DNA of 64,000 nucleotides from Paenibacillus oryzisoli (GTDB taxonomy: Bacteria; Bacillota; Bacilli; Paenibacillales; NBRC-103111). The notes under the pieces were generated by a model. That model did no database searches. It was not told the origin of the DNA and was given only the letters and a program-made list of their open reading frames with translations. A program made the translations under genes and the position numbers. This document shows positions 54,895 to 63,976 of this stretch, piece by piece. The DNA lies in the NCBI RefSeq assembly GCF_001653565.1, contig NZ_LYPB01000080.1:53236-117235 (forward strand), written 5' to 3'. Position 1 is the stretch's first letter. Every line of letters begins with the position of its first letter.

Positions 54895-55857
54895 TTGAAG
54901 ATTCAGCGTTTGCTTGGCATTACAATGCTACTATTAAGTCAGCGGCGGATTAATGCTCCTACACTTGCGGATAAATTTGAGGTCTCACTTCGAACAATTT
55001 ATCGCGATTTAGAGACAATTAATACTGCGGGAATTCCCATCGTTTCGTTCGCAGGAAACGATGGGGGATATGAAATCATGGAGCAATTCCGAATTGATCG
55101 GCAAATTGTGACGTTTGATGATTTGCAATCCATATTGGTTGCGTTAAAAGGTGTCCAAGCTTCTCTTGACGACAAGGAGATGGACGATTTATTGACCAAA
55201 ATCAAAGCGCTCGTAGTCAGGTCAGAGCACAATCAAATGGAAGAGTCAGGTGAAACACTGCTATTTGATACGAACCTTTGGCATGGCGGAGGATTAAAGG
55301 ACAAGTCTATGCTTGTCTCGCTACGTCAAGCTTCTAAGCTTAGAAAGGTTATCTCCTTTTTATATACGAACACAGAAGGTGTTGAAGAACAGAGAGAAGT
55401 CGAACCCATTGGGATAGCCTGGAAAGGTTATGCCTGGTACTTGTATGCCTACTGCAGGCTGCGTAGCGACTACAGGACCTTCCGTCTCTCAAGAATAAGC
55501 GGTTTACGCATTCATTTGGAGCACTTCACGAACAAAGGTGTTCACATGAGCGAGCTTGATGCGCGATGGGGGAATCAAGAGTTGGGTCCATCCATTCCGC
55601 TCTTGCTGTTATTTCAGCCACGATTACGAGTTCGGGTGGAGGAAGCCTTCGGCTTGGACAATATCGAAAGGCAAGATGATGGTTCCTTGCTCGTCAGCAC
55701 CAGCTACCCAGATAATCACTGGCTGTATGGTATGCTTCTTAGCTACGGTTCGGATGTTCGTGTACTTGAACCTGCCTTTGTAGCCGAGAAAATTAGAATA
55801 CAAGGAGAGCAGATTGCTAGTAACTATTCAAGACCAGCCATACCGATTGAACCTTGA
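54895..55857 (+). CDS. YafY-type transcriptional regulator (HTH plus WYL domain)
   Basis: A 320-residue regulator. The N-terminal helix-turn-helix of HTH_11 type reads INAPTLADKFEVSLRTIYRDLETI. The WYL domain near residue 170 reads GIAWKGYAWYLYAYCRLRSDYRTFRLSRI. Such proteins bind DNA and an effector, often a nucleotide. TTG 54895 sits 6 bases behind GGGGAGAG; the longer frame from 54862 would start inside the terminator. The target is unknown. Confidence 0.88.
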   Translation: MKIQRLLGITMLLLSQRRINAPTLADKFEVSLRTIYRDLETINTAGIPIVSFAGNDGGYEIMEQFRIDRQIVTFDDLQSILVALKGVQASLDDKEMDDLLTKIKALVVRSEHNQMEESGETLLFDTNLWHGGGLKDKSMLVSLRQASKLRKVISFLYTNTEGVEEQREVEPIGIAWKGYAWYLYAYCRLRSDYRTFRLSRISGLRIHLEHFTNKGVHMSELDARWGNQELGPSIPLLLLFQPRLRVRVEEAFGLDNIERQDDGSLLVSTSYPDNHWLYGMLLSYGSDVRVLEPAFVAEKIRIQGEQIASNYSRPAIPIEP

Positions 55858-55905
55858 TCGCCAGATACTTTGAAGTGACCTAGCCAATTAGCAGCAAGCA
55901 AGACT

Positions 55906-56709
55906 TCACATGATGCCTAGGGACTTCAAAGCTTTCAAGGTGACCGTTTTAGCTGTTGTGCCACTGCTGTCTACATTAGTAGCGAACACCCAATCTGTTT
56001 TACCACGCTCCACATAGCCCACATACCAGCCAAGTCCCATATCGGATAACCGCGTGCCTGTTTTCCCATGAACGGTGTAAGCATCCTGGTCATTATCAAT
56101 CATCATTCGTTTCACAGTTTTCATAGTCTGCTCTTGGAACGGCAGCGTCTCTTCCACCAAATCTTCCATGAAATTGATCTGTTCCTCCGCGGAGATCTTG
56201 AGCGAACTATCCAACCAAAATGTATCAATGCCCCCGCTAATATCCATATTCCCGTAATGAATTCGTTCTATATTGCTCTTCATCCGAACTTCCCCAATAT
56301 CCCTGGCCATCGCTTGGTAATACCAGATTGCAGAAGCTCGTAATGCCGATGCTAGAGAATGATCACGGTTCCATGATTCGAACGGCCGGACGATTCCATC
56401 CCATCTCTTCACGTCGTATTCGTCAATCACGGCACCTTCCTCAAGTCCGATGAGTGCATTCGGCACCTTGAAGGAAGACTCTGGCGTGAACCGTTGGCGG
56501 CTCCTTTCAGGATTGCAGACGTACACGTGGTCGGTCTTAAGATTTTTGACAATCAGAGTTCCCTGATTGTCTTGGAACATCTCCGCACAGGGGAGCTTCG
56601 TATCTTTCGATGCAGCATTGACAGAGAGTGCAGCACCTCCTGAAGTACCTACGAACAGTAAGGCGGCGGTCGCCAGAATGACTCGGTATTTCCTTTTTTT
56701 AGTAAACAA
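55906..56709 (-). CDS. Class D beta-lactamase
   Basis: A 267-residue secreted serine beta-lactamase. The signal peptide is hydrophobic and basic at its start. Active-site motifs are present: S78-S-F-K81 (SxxK), SAI in RASAIWYYQ (SxV position), YGN in HYGNMDISGG, a Trp in DTFWLD, and KTG in HGKTGT. This set matches OXA-type enzymes; Gram-positive members exist (BPU-1 type, from memory). A TTG at 56709, 8 bases behind GAGGAGG, is a better start than ATG 56736, which lacks a ribosome-binding site. It is divergent from a MocR-type gene. It should hydrolyse penicillins outside the cell. Confidence 0.9.
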   Translation of the reverse strand: MFTKKRKYRVILATAALLFVGTSGGAALSVNAASKDTKLPCAEMFQDNQGTLIVKNLKTDHVYVCNPERSRQRFTPESSFKVPNALIGLEEGAVIDEYDVKRWDGIVRPFESWNRDHSLASALRASAIWYYQAMARDIGEVRMKSNIERIHYGNMDISGGIDTFWLDSSLKISAEEQINFMEDLVEETLPFQEQTMKTVKRMMIDNDQDAYTVHGKTGTRLSDMGLGWYVGYVERGKTDWVFATNVDSSGTTAKTVTLKALKSLGIM

Positions 56710-56856
56710 ATTGCATTCCTCCTCAGGCTTATTCATAATGGAGTAACAGAAAAGCTCGTGTCGACAACACTGAGTATAGAGGAATTAACGGAGGGGCCAC
56801 AGTGCTGTTTGCGGTAATTGTACCCGTACAGTTGGCATGAAGGAGTGAAGAGGAAC

Positions 56857-58230
56857 ATGCTATATGAAAGGATTGTGGAACAACTCTTGCAGGAGATGAA
56901 GGACGGCAAGAGGAGACCGGGGGACAAGCTGCCTTCTATTCGGGAAGGAGCGGAAACCTTCGGCTGCAGCCGAAATACGATTATTCGGGCGTACGGGGAA
57001 CTCGAACAGAAGCACCGAATCTATGTTGTGCCACAGAGCGGCTATTATGTGGCGCATAGACGCGAAAGCGTAGAGCAGGTAAGAGGCGCAGAAGAAGTTA
57101 TCGATTTCGTGTGGGCGGGGCCAGACCGGAGCGCCATGCCTTACCGGGACTTTCAACACTGCATGAACGAAGCGATCGAGCGGTACCGCGAGGACATGTT
57201 CACATACTCGGATGGGCAGGGATTGCCTTCCTTGCAACAACAGTTGGCTAGACATCTTCGAGATTTACAGGTGTTCACGGTGCCTGAACGAATTTATGTG
57301 GTGACTGGCTCCCAGCAAGCGCTGAATTTGCTTGTAGGGTTGCCTTTTCCCAATGGTAAGAGGAACATCGTCGTGGAACAACCAGTTCATGCCGGCATGA
57401 TCGAATCTCTGCGGGGGTATAGAGGTAATGTGTATGGAATTGCATATGAAGAAGGTGGGATGGACCTAGGTCGTTTGGAGGTACTATTTCGAGATGGGGA
57501 GATCAAGTTCTTCTATACCGTGTCGAGGTTACACAATCCAACTGGGTACAGCCATACGAACGAAGCCCGTAAGCGCATGGTGGAATTGGCTCAGCGGTAT
57601 GATGTCTATATCATTGAGGATGATTACATGGGCGATTTAGACGGTGATTCAAAGTATGACCCCATGTTCGCGTATGACCCATCTGGGCGGGTGATCTACG
57701 TGAAGAGTTTCTCCAAGGTCATGCTGCCAGGCTTGCGCCTTGGGTTGGCCGTTCTGCCGGATGGATTGCGGGAAGAGTTCTTACGCGCGAAAGCTGCTGC
57801 CGACGTGCATTCGCCACTTCTGACGCAAGGGGCACTCGAGGTATACCTCGAGTGCGGTATGTTCGCCGCTCATATCGGCAGAATGCGAGAGATTTACCGT
57901 CGTAAGGCGGTGCTGCTCCAAGATGCGTACCGCAAGTATCTGCCAAGGGGGACCACGTACACCAAATCTTATTCTGGATTCTATACGACGATTGGGTTGC
58001 CAGCACCACTTCGGGCGCAGGCAACAGCTGATTACCTGTTGGAGTGCGGCGTGGGAGTTGACCCGGTTCAGCGTATGTACCTTCCGGAATTTAGACAGGA
58101 AGGTGTTCTTCGACTGAGTGTTTCGCAAGTGGATGAGAGGCTCATCGAACCTGGCGTTCAAGTCATAGGTGACGGCATCCGAGAGTTGCTCCGTCAGCGC
58201 ACGGAAGTGAGGTTTGTGAAGACTGTATAG
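56857..58230 (+). CDS. MocR/PdxR-type regulator (GntR HTH fused to aminotransferase fold)
   Basis: A 457-residue protein. The N-terminal GntR helix-turn-helix reads LLQEMKDGKRRPGDKLPSIRE, then CSRNTIIRAYGELEQ. The C-terminal fold-type I aminotransferase domain contains IEDDYMGDLDG and the predicted PLP lysine in YVKSFSKVMLPGLRLG. Such proteins bind PLP and often regulate an adjacent divergent gene. ATG 56857 lies behind AAGGAGTGAAGAGG. The divergent neighbour is the beta-lactamase gene; whether it controls it is inference. Confidence 0.88.
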   Translation: MLYERIVEQLLQEMKDGKRRPGDKLPSIREGAETFGCSRNTIIRAYGELEQKHRIYVVPQSGYYVAHRRESVEQVRGAEEVIDFVWAGPDRSAMPYRDFQHCMNEAIERYREDMFTYSDGQGLPSLQQQLARHLRDLQVFTVPERIYVVTGSQQALNLLVGLPFPNGKRNIVVEQPVHAGMIESLRGYRGNVYGIAYEEGGMDLGRLEVLFRDGEIKFFYTVSRLHNPTGYSHTNEARKRMVELAQRYDVYIIEDDYMGDLDGDSKYDPMFAYDPSGRVIYVKSFSKVMLPGLRLGLAVLPDGLREEFLRAKAAADVHSPLLTQGALEVYLECGMFAAHIGRMREIYRRKAVLLQDAYRKYLPRGTTYTKSYSGFYTTIGLPAPLRAQATADYLLECGVGVDPVQRMYLPEFRQEGVLRLSVSQVDERLIEPGVQVIGDGIRELLRQRTEVRFVKTV

Positions 58231-58262
58231 ACTTAGTCCGATGATTGGAGCTGTTGCAATAG

Positions 58263-59138
58263 ATGAATAAATGGATACCCGTTACTATTCTTGCTGTACT
58301 CCTTCTTAGTTCTTGCTCATCTCCAAAGGAGGAACTATCGAAAGCAGCGAATGCTGTTACGGGAGGCAAATCTAGCAGACAACAATTGGTTCTTGCTGAA
58401 GGTACAAGCGTGATGGAACGAATAGCCGTTCCTAAGGGTTATGAGAGGGTTCCAATCGAGCATGGGTCCTATGCAGATTACTTGCGTAAACTGCCTCTGA
58501 AACCCCCAGGTTCCAAGGTACATTTGTTTAATGGGGAGCTTAAGGCTAAGGAAGTTTACGAAGCTGTCCTTGATGTGGATGTCGGAGAGCGGGATCTGCA
58601 GCAGTGCGCCGATGCGGTTATGAGACTGCGAGCGGAATACCTGTATGGTAGTGGCAATTATGATCAGATCCACTTCAATTTCACCAATGGCTTTAAAGCT
58701 GATTTTGCAACTTGGAGGAAAGGGAATCGGATTGACGTTACCGGCAACAAGGTCTCATGGGTCAAACGGGGAACGGCTTCTAATAGCTATGAGGTATTTC
58801 GAAGTTATCTAAACATGGTATTTGCGTACGCAGGAACGTTATCCTTGTCGAAGGAAATGAAGCAGGTGCCGATAGCAGAGATGCAGGCTGGCGATGTATT
58901 CCTTGAGGGAGGTTCGCCGGGACATGCCATCGTCGTATTGGATATGGCTCAGAACCCCAAGACGGGCGAAAAACTATTCATTTTAGCTCAAGGTTACACC
59001 CCTGCGCAAGATATTCATATTCTAGTGAATATGGGTAACGGGGAGGGGAATCCATGGTATTCCACTGCGTTTGAGGGGAAGCTGCACTCCCCGGAATGGA
59101 CATTTACAAGGGAACAACTGTATAGGTTCACTGATTAA
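58263..59138 (+). CDS. DUF4846 lipoprotein
   Basis: A 291-residue lipoprotein. The signal ends in lipobox LLSSC with Cys18. The mature protein contains VPKGYERVPIEHGSYADYLR, LKPPGSKVHLFNG and GDVFLEGGSPGHAIVVLDMA, the typical DUF4846 text; its fold resembles NlpC/P60-like domains (memory). Function is unknown. ATG 58263 is 13 bases behind GGAG. It is followed by a terminator at 59144. Confidence 0.82.
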   Translation: MNKWIPVTILAVLLLSSCSSPKEELSKAANAVTGGKSSRQQLVLAEGTSVMERIAVPKGYERVPIEHGSYADYLRKLPLKPPGSKVHLFNGELKAKEVYEAVLDVDVGERDLQQCADAVMRLRAEYLYGSGNYDQIHFNFTNGFKADFATWRKGNRIDVTGNKVSWVKRGTASNSYEVFRSYLNMVFAYAGTLSLSKEMKQVPIAEMQAGDVFLEGGSPGHAIVVLDMAQNPKTGEKLFILAQGYTPAQDIHILVNMGNGEGNPWYSTAFEGKLHSPEWTFTREQLYRFTD

Positions 59139-59143
59139 TTTTT

Positions 59144-59180
59144 AAGAGAAGACCCAATGAATGGGATCCTTCTCTTTTTT
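59144..59180 (+). terminator. Terminator after the DUF4846 gene
   Basis: AAGAGAAG and CCCA, small loop, TGGG and CTTCTCTT with internal bulges, then T residues. Confidence 0.75.
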
Positions 59181-59215
59181 ATGTGAGTGATGCGGCATGT
59201 TGATGAGCCCATGGT

Positions 59216-59914
59216 TTACATTTCAACGGATTGGAATTGCCTGTGTGTCTGCTCAATCAACTCTAGGGTGTATCTTTTCGCTTGGTCTAAATCACCTGCT
59301 GTAAGCGCCTCGTAAATACGTTTATTGGATTGGCCCGATTGCTGCGGCTTCGGTAGCGTATGAACGTGCAGCTTGCGATATGAAATGATTTTGAACATAA
59401 ATTTCCCTTTCATTTGCTCGAGAACATGCAACATGCTTGTATTATTTACGACCAGCAGCATAGTTTCAATAAATAGGAGCCCGCTTTCATAATAGGTACG
59501 GTAATCGTCCTTTTCCGAAGCGTGCAACTGCCTCATGAGGTGATATTCCAACTCAGGCAGATTGAAGCGTAGCTTCCGTATTGCGGCAATTTCTAGGCTA
59601 TATAATTGCATGGACGCCAATAACTCAAACATGTCGTGAAACTCGCGAAATGAGATCTCTTTGACGAATACTCCTCGTCCCCGGATCGATTCCACGAATC
59701 CCTCTGTCTCTAGGAGCGAGATCGCTGCTCGAATTGGCGTACGGCTCATGCCGAGCTGCTCAGCAAGCTCATTCTCTGAAAGCAGTGTGCCTGGCAGGAA
59801 ATGCCCATTAATCATATTCTCACGAATTTGTTGGTAGGCTAATTTCTCAAGTGAAAGCTTAGCCGTACCCAGTAGGTTTGTTGCGTTTCGTGCATCGGGT
59901 AGAAGTGAAGTCAT
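59216..59914 (-). CDS. GntR-family regulator with FCD domain
   Basis: A 232-residue DNA-binding protein. The winged helix holds LPGTLLSENELAEQLGMSRTPIRAAISLLETEGFVES, and the all-helical C-terminal part is FCD-type. It probably binds a small carboxylate or sugar acid and represses metabolic genes. The ATG at 59914 has AAAGGCGG upstream. Its target is not obvious in the window. Confidence 0.85.
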   Translation of the reverse strand: MTSLLPDARNATNLLGTAKLSLEKLAYQQIRENMINGHFLPGTLLSENELAEQLGMSRTPIRAAISLLETEGFVESIRGRGVFVKEISFREFHDMFELLASMQLYSLEIAAIRKLRFNLPELEYHLMRQLHASEKDDYRTYYESGLLFIETMLLVVNNTSMLHVLEQMKGKFMFKIISYRKLHVHTLPKPQQSGQSNKRIYEALTAGDLDQAKRYTLELIEQTHRQFQSVEM

Positions 59915-59930
59915 GATAAGCCGCCTTTGT

Positions 59931-60137
59931 CTAAGAGTTAATATGATCTATTATGCATGTTGTATGTAAGCTGAATATTAAGTTAATGAAAATAATGTGG
60001 AGATGGCCGCGACAATGGTAGAGCGCTTCTTCGAGAAGTAGAACGACACCCCAAACCGCTGTTAAGGTAACGAACGTTCCGCGCATAGCTTTATTTGTCT
60101 GATAGCGGTGTTCTTGCCGTTGGCTCAAACGTAGCAT
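59931..60137 (-). pseudogene. Possible truncated membrane-protein remnant (VC0807-like)
   Basis: A 68-codon frame whose middle (RGTFVTLTAVWGVVLLLEEALY) resembles the last helix of VC0807-type membrane proteins, which normally reads as a longer protein. The N-terminal part is missing and the end is a nonsense tail. Probably a decayed fragment. Confidence 0.3.
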
Positions 60138-60247
60138 TTTCGTTACAGGGCTATGTCGTGATTTTCCTATATAGCTGGAGAGTAGTTGCGAGCCATTTAG
60201 GTTAGGTTAAAGAAGTATTCAAATAATAAGGCAGTGGGTGTTGCAAA

Positions 60248-60475
60248 CTGAAAATAATCGGCGTTTTTTGGGTTGTATTAACCTGTAGTATTGTTTTTGT
60301 GATTCTTATGGATGTATCCCTAGGTTTTAGCATTCATCGCGCACTGAATAACATTGTGGAGCGTTTTCGGTTCTTTTCGCCGATTGAATATGCATTTCTA
60401 TTCACTTTGTTCTTGCTCTTGTTTGGAATTCCGATCAAAATGTTTTCGAATAAGAGCGATAAACAAAATCAATAA
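60248..60475 (+). CDS. Small two-helix membrane ORF without a clear start
   Basis: A frame of up to 75 residues with two hydrophobic segments (GVFWVVLTCSIVFVILMDV and YAFLFTLFLLLFGIPIKMF) and a Lys/Asn-rich C-terminus. CTG 60248 has GGGTG 7 bases upstream, whereas GTG 60299 and ATG 60308 would lose the first helix. The 3' end overlaps the tail of the convergent GerAB-type gene by 78 bases. The helical pattern and the start problem suggest a real gene with a rare start or a decayed one. Confidence 0.4.
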   Translation: MKIIGVFWVVLTCSIVFVILMDVSLGFSIHRALNNIVERFRFFSPIEYAFLFTLFLLLFGIPIKMFSNKSDKQNQ

Positions 60476-61522
60476 AGGTATCCCTGTTTGCAGGGGGAAT
60501 TGCACATATTTCGTTAATACTTGCATCCCTTCTTGAATGTGCTCGATATAGTTGGTCGCCATCATCACAGAACATAAGAGGATGATGATCCCCATTGGCA
60601 AGGCCAGCTTCCCATAGTTTCTTACATGAAATAAATCAGAGGCGGCAATGACTGCAGCAAGAAAAAAAGTGCCAATTTTAAAGAAACTTGTGACGACAAG
60701 CAGTAACACGACAAGAGAGTCCAGACGCTGCATAAATTCGCCGATATTGATTTCCCCAATCGTCTCAATTAGCGGAAATACAGCGGTTTGTGTTTGAAAG
60801 ACACCGAGTGTTGCAACGTTGAGAACGGCAATAATACTCAATAAAATGCCAGTGCAAATTATACTTACTAGCCCCACTTTGACAACGGATTTGTCATTCT
60901 GTAAGAAAGGTAAGAACATCGTAAAAGCAATCATTTCAGCAAATGGAAACGTATACACGAAAGGTACAGCTTGCATGATTGGTTTCATTCCGTCATCGAT
61001 AACGGGTCTAAGATTATCTCTCTCCATTTGCCCAGAAATGACTAATAATAGGAATCCTACGATAAATACGAACATAAATAACCCAAAAAAGATTTCAGCA
61101 GATCGTACATACACTTCTACGCCTTTACGAAGGCCATATACAAGAGCAATGATCATTATGCCATTAATCACGAAGACCGGGGTCTGATCAAATGAGATCG
61201 TGGAAGTTAATGTTCCGAAATCTAGCAAGTCTCTACCGGAAATATAAGTAAAGTATATGAGATAAAGAAAACTAAGCGGCCAGCCGATGTACTTACCCAC
61301 TATGATTTGGGTATAGGTTGTAAAGGTATGTTTAGGGTATAAGCGAAAAAGCGGAAAATAAATCAACCCAAATGTACCTAATCCTGCCACCATAGCGATA
61401 AGAATGGCTATCCAAGCAGCTTGTTTGGCCTCTTCTCCAAGGTTTACGATAATGGCGTTGCCGAGCTCAAACATCATGATCCATGCAAACATTTGTCCAT
61501 TATTGATTTTTTCTTTGAACAT
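60398..61522 (-). CDS. Spore germination protein, GerAB/GerKB-like transporter
   Basis: A 374-residue membrane protein with about ten helices of the APC/GerAB fold (GQMFAWIMMFELGNAIIVNLG, then VYTFPFAEMIAFTMFLPF). GerAB senses amino acids in the spore inner membrane together with GerAA and GerAC. AAGGGAAATCC precedes the ATG at 61522. It is divergent from GerAA and GerAC genes, whereas gerA operons usually run in one direction. Confidence 0.88.
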   Translation of the reverse strand: MFKEKINNGQMFAWIMMFELGNAIIVNLGEEAKQAAWIAILIAMVAGLGTFGLIYFPLFRLYPKHTFTTYTQIIVGKYIGWPLSFLYLIYFTYISGRDLLDFGTLTSTISFDQTPVFVINGIMIIALVYGLRKGVEVYVRSAEIFFGLFMFVFIVGFLLLVISGQMERDNLRPVIDDGMKPIMQAVPFVYTFPFAEMIAFTMFLPFLQNDKSVVKVGLVSIICTGILLSIIAVLNVATLGVFQTQTAVFPLIETIGEINIGEFMQRLDSLVVLLLVVTSFFKIGTFFLAAVIAASDLFHVRNYGKLALPMGIIILLCSVMMATNYIEHIQEGMQVLTKYVQFPLQTGIPLLILFIALIRKHFDRNSKQEQEQSE

Positions 61523-61657
61523 TGGATTTCCCTTCTGACATTCGGTTCTCTTGTTTTAATTATTGCCCATTTGGAAAATTGTAAAAGCTGTTTTTAAAAA
61601 AAGCGTTTATGGTGATAATGGGTAATATGTACTTCTATGAGATGAGAGGATGTTAGG

Positions 61658-63262
61658 ATGGACTTCTTTAAGAAATTAACGAAAAGCAGGATTCGTCATA
61701 CTTCTTCCAAGCAGATCATTTCAGGTATTGATTCCTCGTTAGGCCGCCTACATGTGAATCTTCAAGAAAATATACAAACAGTTAAGAATAAACTAGGAAA
61801 CAGTTCAGATATTATTGTTAGAGAGCTCACAATTGGTCGTGAAGTGAAGTTTAACGTGTGCATGCTATTTACGGATGGGCTGACCGATACGTTATCCGTT
61901 CATAATTTCATCATGGATTCCTTATTATCAGAGGCTCATCATGTGCAAGATGCAACGTCGAATCATCAGGAAATCTGGTTAGAGAAGTTAAAAAAACAAA
62001 TCCTCGCAGTTAGTGAAATAGAAGAAGTAACTGAATTTAACACCTTATTTAATTGTTTATTATCTGGCGATGTTATTCTCTTGCTGGATGGATACTCACA
62101 AGGTTTCATTATCGGAATGCGCGGTTGGGTTGAACGTGGCGTAACGGAATCGAATAATGAAACGGTTATGCGAGGACCAAGAGAAGGGTTCTCCGAGAAT
62201 CTTAGAACGAACACAGCCTTACTCCGCCGTAAGATCAAAGATCCTAATCTGTGGTTGGAGTCGAGAAAGATAGGTCGAGTTACGCAAACCAATGTTGCCG
62301 TTATGTACATCAAAGGAATAGCGGACGAGGCTATCGTGAACGAAGTCCGTCAACGGTTAGAAGATATTGATATTGATAGTATTCTGGAAAGCGGATATAT
62401 CGAAGAATTGATTGAGGATAAAACGTTCACTCCGTTTCCTACAATTTATAGCTCGGAACGTCCGGATGTGATAGCGGCTGAAATGTTAGAAGGAAAGGTG
62501 GCTATTCTGGTAGATGGCACACCTGTCGTCCTCATCGTTCCTGCCTTATTTGTATCCTTCTTACAGGCAGCGGAAGATTACTATCAACGTTGGGATATTA
62601 GTACTTTACTCCGAATTCTACGGTACACCTCTTTTCTGATCGCATTATTAGGCCCGTCATTATATATTGCGGTAACGACATTTCATCAGGAAATGCTTCC
62701 AACTCAGCTTCGAGTTAGTTTAGCAGCACAACGGGAGGGAGTTCCCTTTCCAGCATTTATCGAAGCTCTGATGATGGAATTGACATTTGAAATCGTTCGT
62801 GAAGGTAGTTTGCGAATGCCCAAAGCAATTGTGAGTTCACTAACGATCGTCGGATCGCTAGTTATGGGGACGGCAGCTGTAGAAGCCGGTATTGTATCAG
62901 CGGCGATGGTTATCGTAGTTTCGATCACCGCGATTGCCGGCTTCGTTGTTCCTGCCTTTACGCTTTCCACGTCGATTCGGATGCTTCGTTTCCCGATGAT
63001 GGCTTTGGCTGCATCTTTTGGGTTATATGGCATTATCATTGGGATTATTATTTTGGTGCTTCACTTGTGCAGCTTACGTTCATTTGGGGTGCCTTATATG
63101 AGCCCGATTGCGCCATTTCAGCTCAAGGATAACAAAGATACACTCATTCGAGTACCTTTATGGGCTCTTTTTTCTCGCCCACGAATCATTAATAAGGTGA
63201 ACATCGTGCGTGAACAGACGGATGCTCCAGCTCCACCGAAAAGGAATGATACAGGAGGTTGA
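61658..63262 (+). CDS. Spore germination protein, GerAA-like
   Basis: A 534-residue membrane protein. The long N-terminal soluble domain includes LLDGYSQGFIIGMRGWVERGVTESNNETVMRGPREGF, the core GerAA motif, and REGSLRMPKAIVSS lies in the membrane half. About five or six helices follow, and the tail is basic with prolines. The protein oligomerises in the spore membrane and, with GerAB and GerAC, triggers germination. AGAGGATGTTAGG precedes the ATG. Confidence 0.92.
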   Translation: MDFFKKLTKSRIRHTSSKQIISGIDSSLGRLHVNLQENIQTVKNKLGNSSDIIVRELTIGREVKFNVCMLFTDGLTDTLSVHNFIMDSLLSEAHHVQDATSNHQEIWLEKLKKQILAVSEIEEVTEFNTLFNCLLSGDVILLLDGYSQGFIIGMRGWVERGVTESNNETVMRGPREGFSENLRTNTALLRRKIKDPNLWLESRKIGRVTQTNVAVMYIKGIADEAIVNEVRQRLEDIDIDSILESGYIEELIEDKTFTPFPTIYSSERPDVIAAEMLEGKVAILVDGTPVVLIVPALFVSFLQAAEDYYQRWDISTLLRILRYTSFLIALLGPSLYIAVTTFHQEMLPTQLRVSLAAQREGVPFPAFIEALMMELTFEIVREGSLRMPKAIVSSLTIVGSLVMGTAAVEAGIVSAAMVIVVSITAIAGFVVPAFTLSTSIRMLRFPMMALAASFGLYGIIIGIIILVLHLCSLRSFGVPYMSPIAPFQLKDNKDTLIRVPLWALFSRPRIINKVNIVREQTDAPAPPKRNDTGG

Positions 63263-63265
63263 CCT

Positions 63266-63976
63266 ATGGTAAGGAGGATCGTTATACCCCTCTTTTTTAT
63301 GGGTATATTCATGATGCTTACTGGATGTTGGAATCGGAATGAGCTAACCGATTTGGCTATTGTTGCAGGTATGTCCATTGATAAAAGCGGAGAACAAATC
63401 GAGGTATCCATACAGGTCATTGAGCCGCAACAAGTAAATGCGAAAGGAACATCATCTCGTATTCCTGCCACTACATATATGAGTAAGGCGACTTCCATAT
63501 CAGAAGCGCTGAGAAAAATGACAACGATCTCCCCGAGAAAACCATATATGTCTCATTTACGCGTGCTCTCCATCGGCGAGCCATTAGCACGAGAAGGAAT
63601 CGCTGAAGCGTTAGATTATATATCCCGGAATCATGGGTTTCGGAATGACTTTTCGATTGTTATTGCCAAGGGAGGCAAAGGGGCGGATATCTTGTCCATC
63701 CTGACAGCGTTGGAACCACTTCCAGCTAACAGTCTCTTCGATACCTTGAAAGTATCCTCTAGAGAGTGGGCGCCAACTACAAGTATAGCGTTGGATAAGC
63801 TGATTACTGATATGGTGAGTGATGGTAAGAATCCAGTTCTTTCTGGCGTACAAACGATCGGGGATAAAGAAGACGGAAGATCATTGAAAAACCTGGAAAC
63901 AACAACCCCTCATGATATCGTTTTTTTTCTACGACTGACCAATCGACTAACAAGGATTTCCAGATACCTCTGTTGA
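63266..63976 (+). CDS. Ger(x)C-type spore germination lipoprotein, frame break near the end
   Basis: A lipoprotein with signal and lipobox LTGC (MLTGCWNRNELTDLAIV is the classic Ger(x)C start). The N-terminal domain (SIDKSGEQIEVSIQVIEPQQ, then LRKMTTISPRKPYMSHLRVLSIG) is intact. After about residue 210 the sequence loses family character and stops at 63976, some 160 residues short of the usual 370-400. A run of eight T residues (63921-63928) sits just before; another frame stays open to the window end. GGAGG overlaps the previous stop. It is either a frameshift or cut off by the window. Confidence 0.8.
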   Translation: MVRRIVIPLFFMGIFMMLTGCWNRNELTDLAIVAGMSIDKSGEQIEVSIQVIEPQQVNAKGTSSRIPATTYMSKATSISEALRKMTTISPRKPYMSHLRVLSIGEPLAREGIAEALDYISRNHGFRNDFSIVIAKGGKGADILSILTALEPLPANSLFDTLKVSSREWAPTTSIALDKLITDMVSDGKNPVLSGVQTIGDKEDGRSLKNLETTTPHDIVFFLRLTNRLTRISRYLC

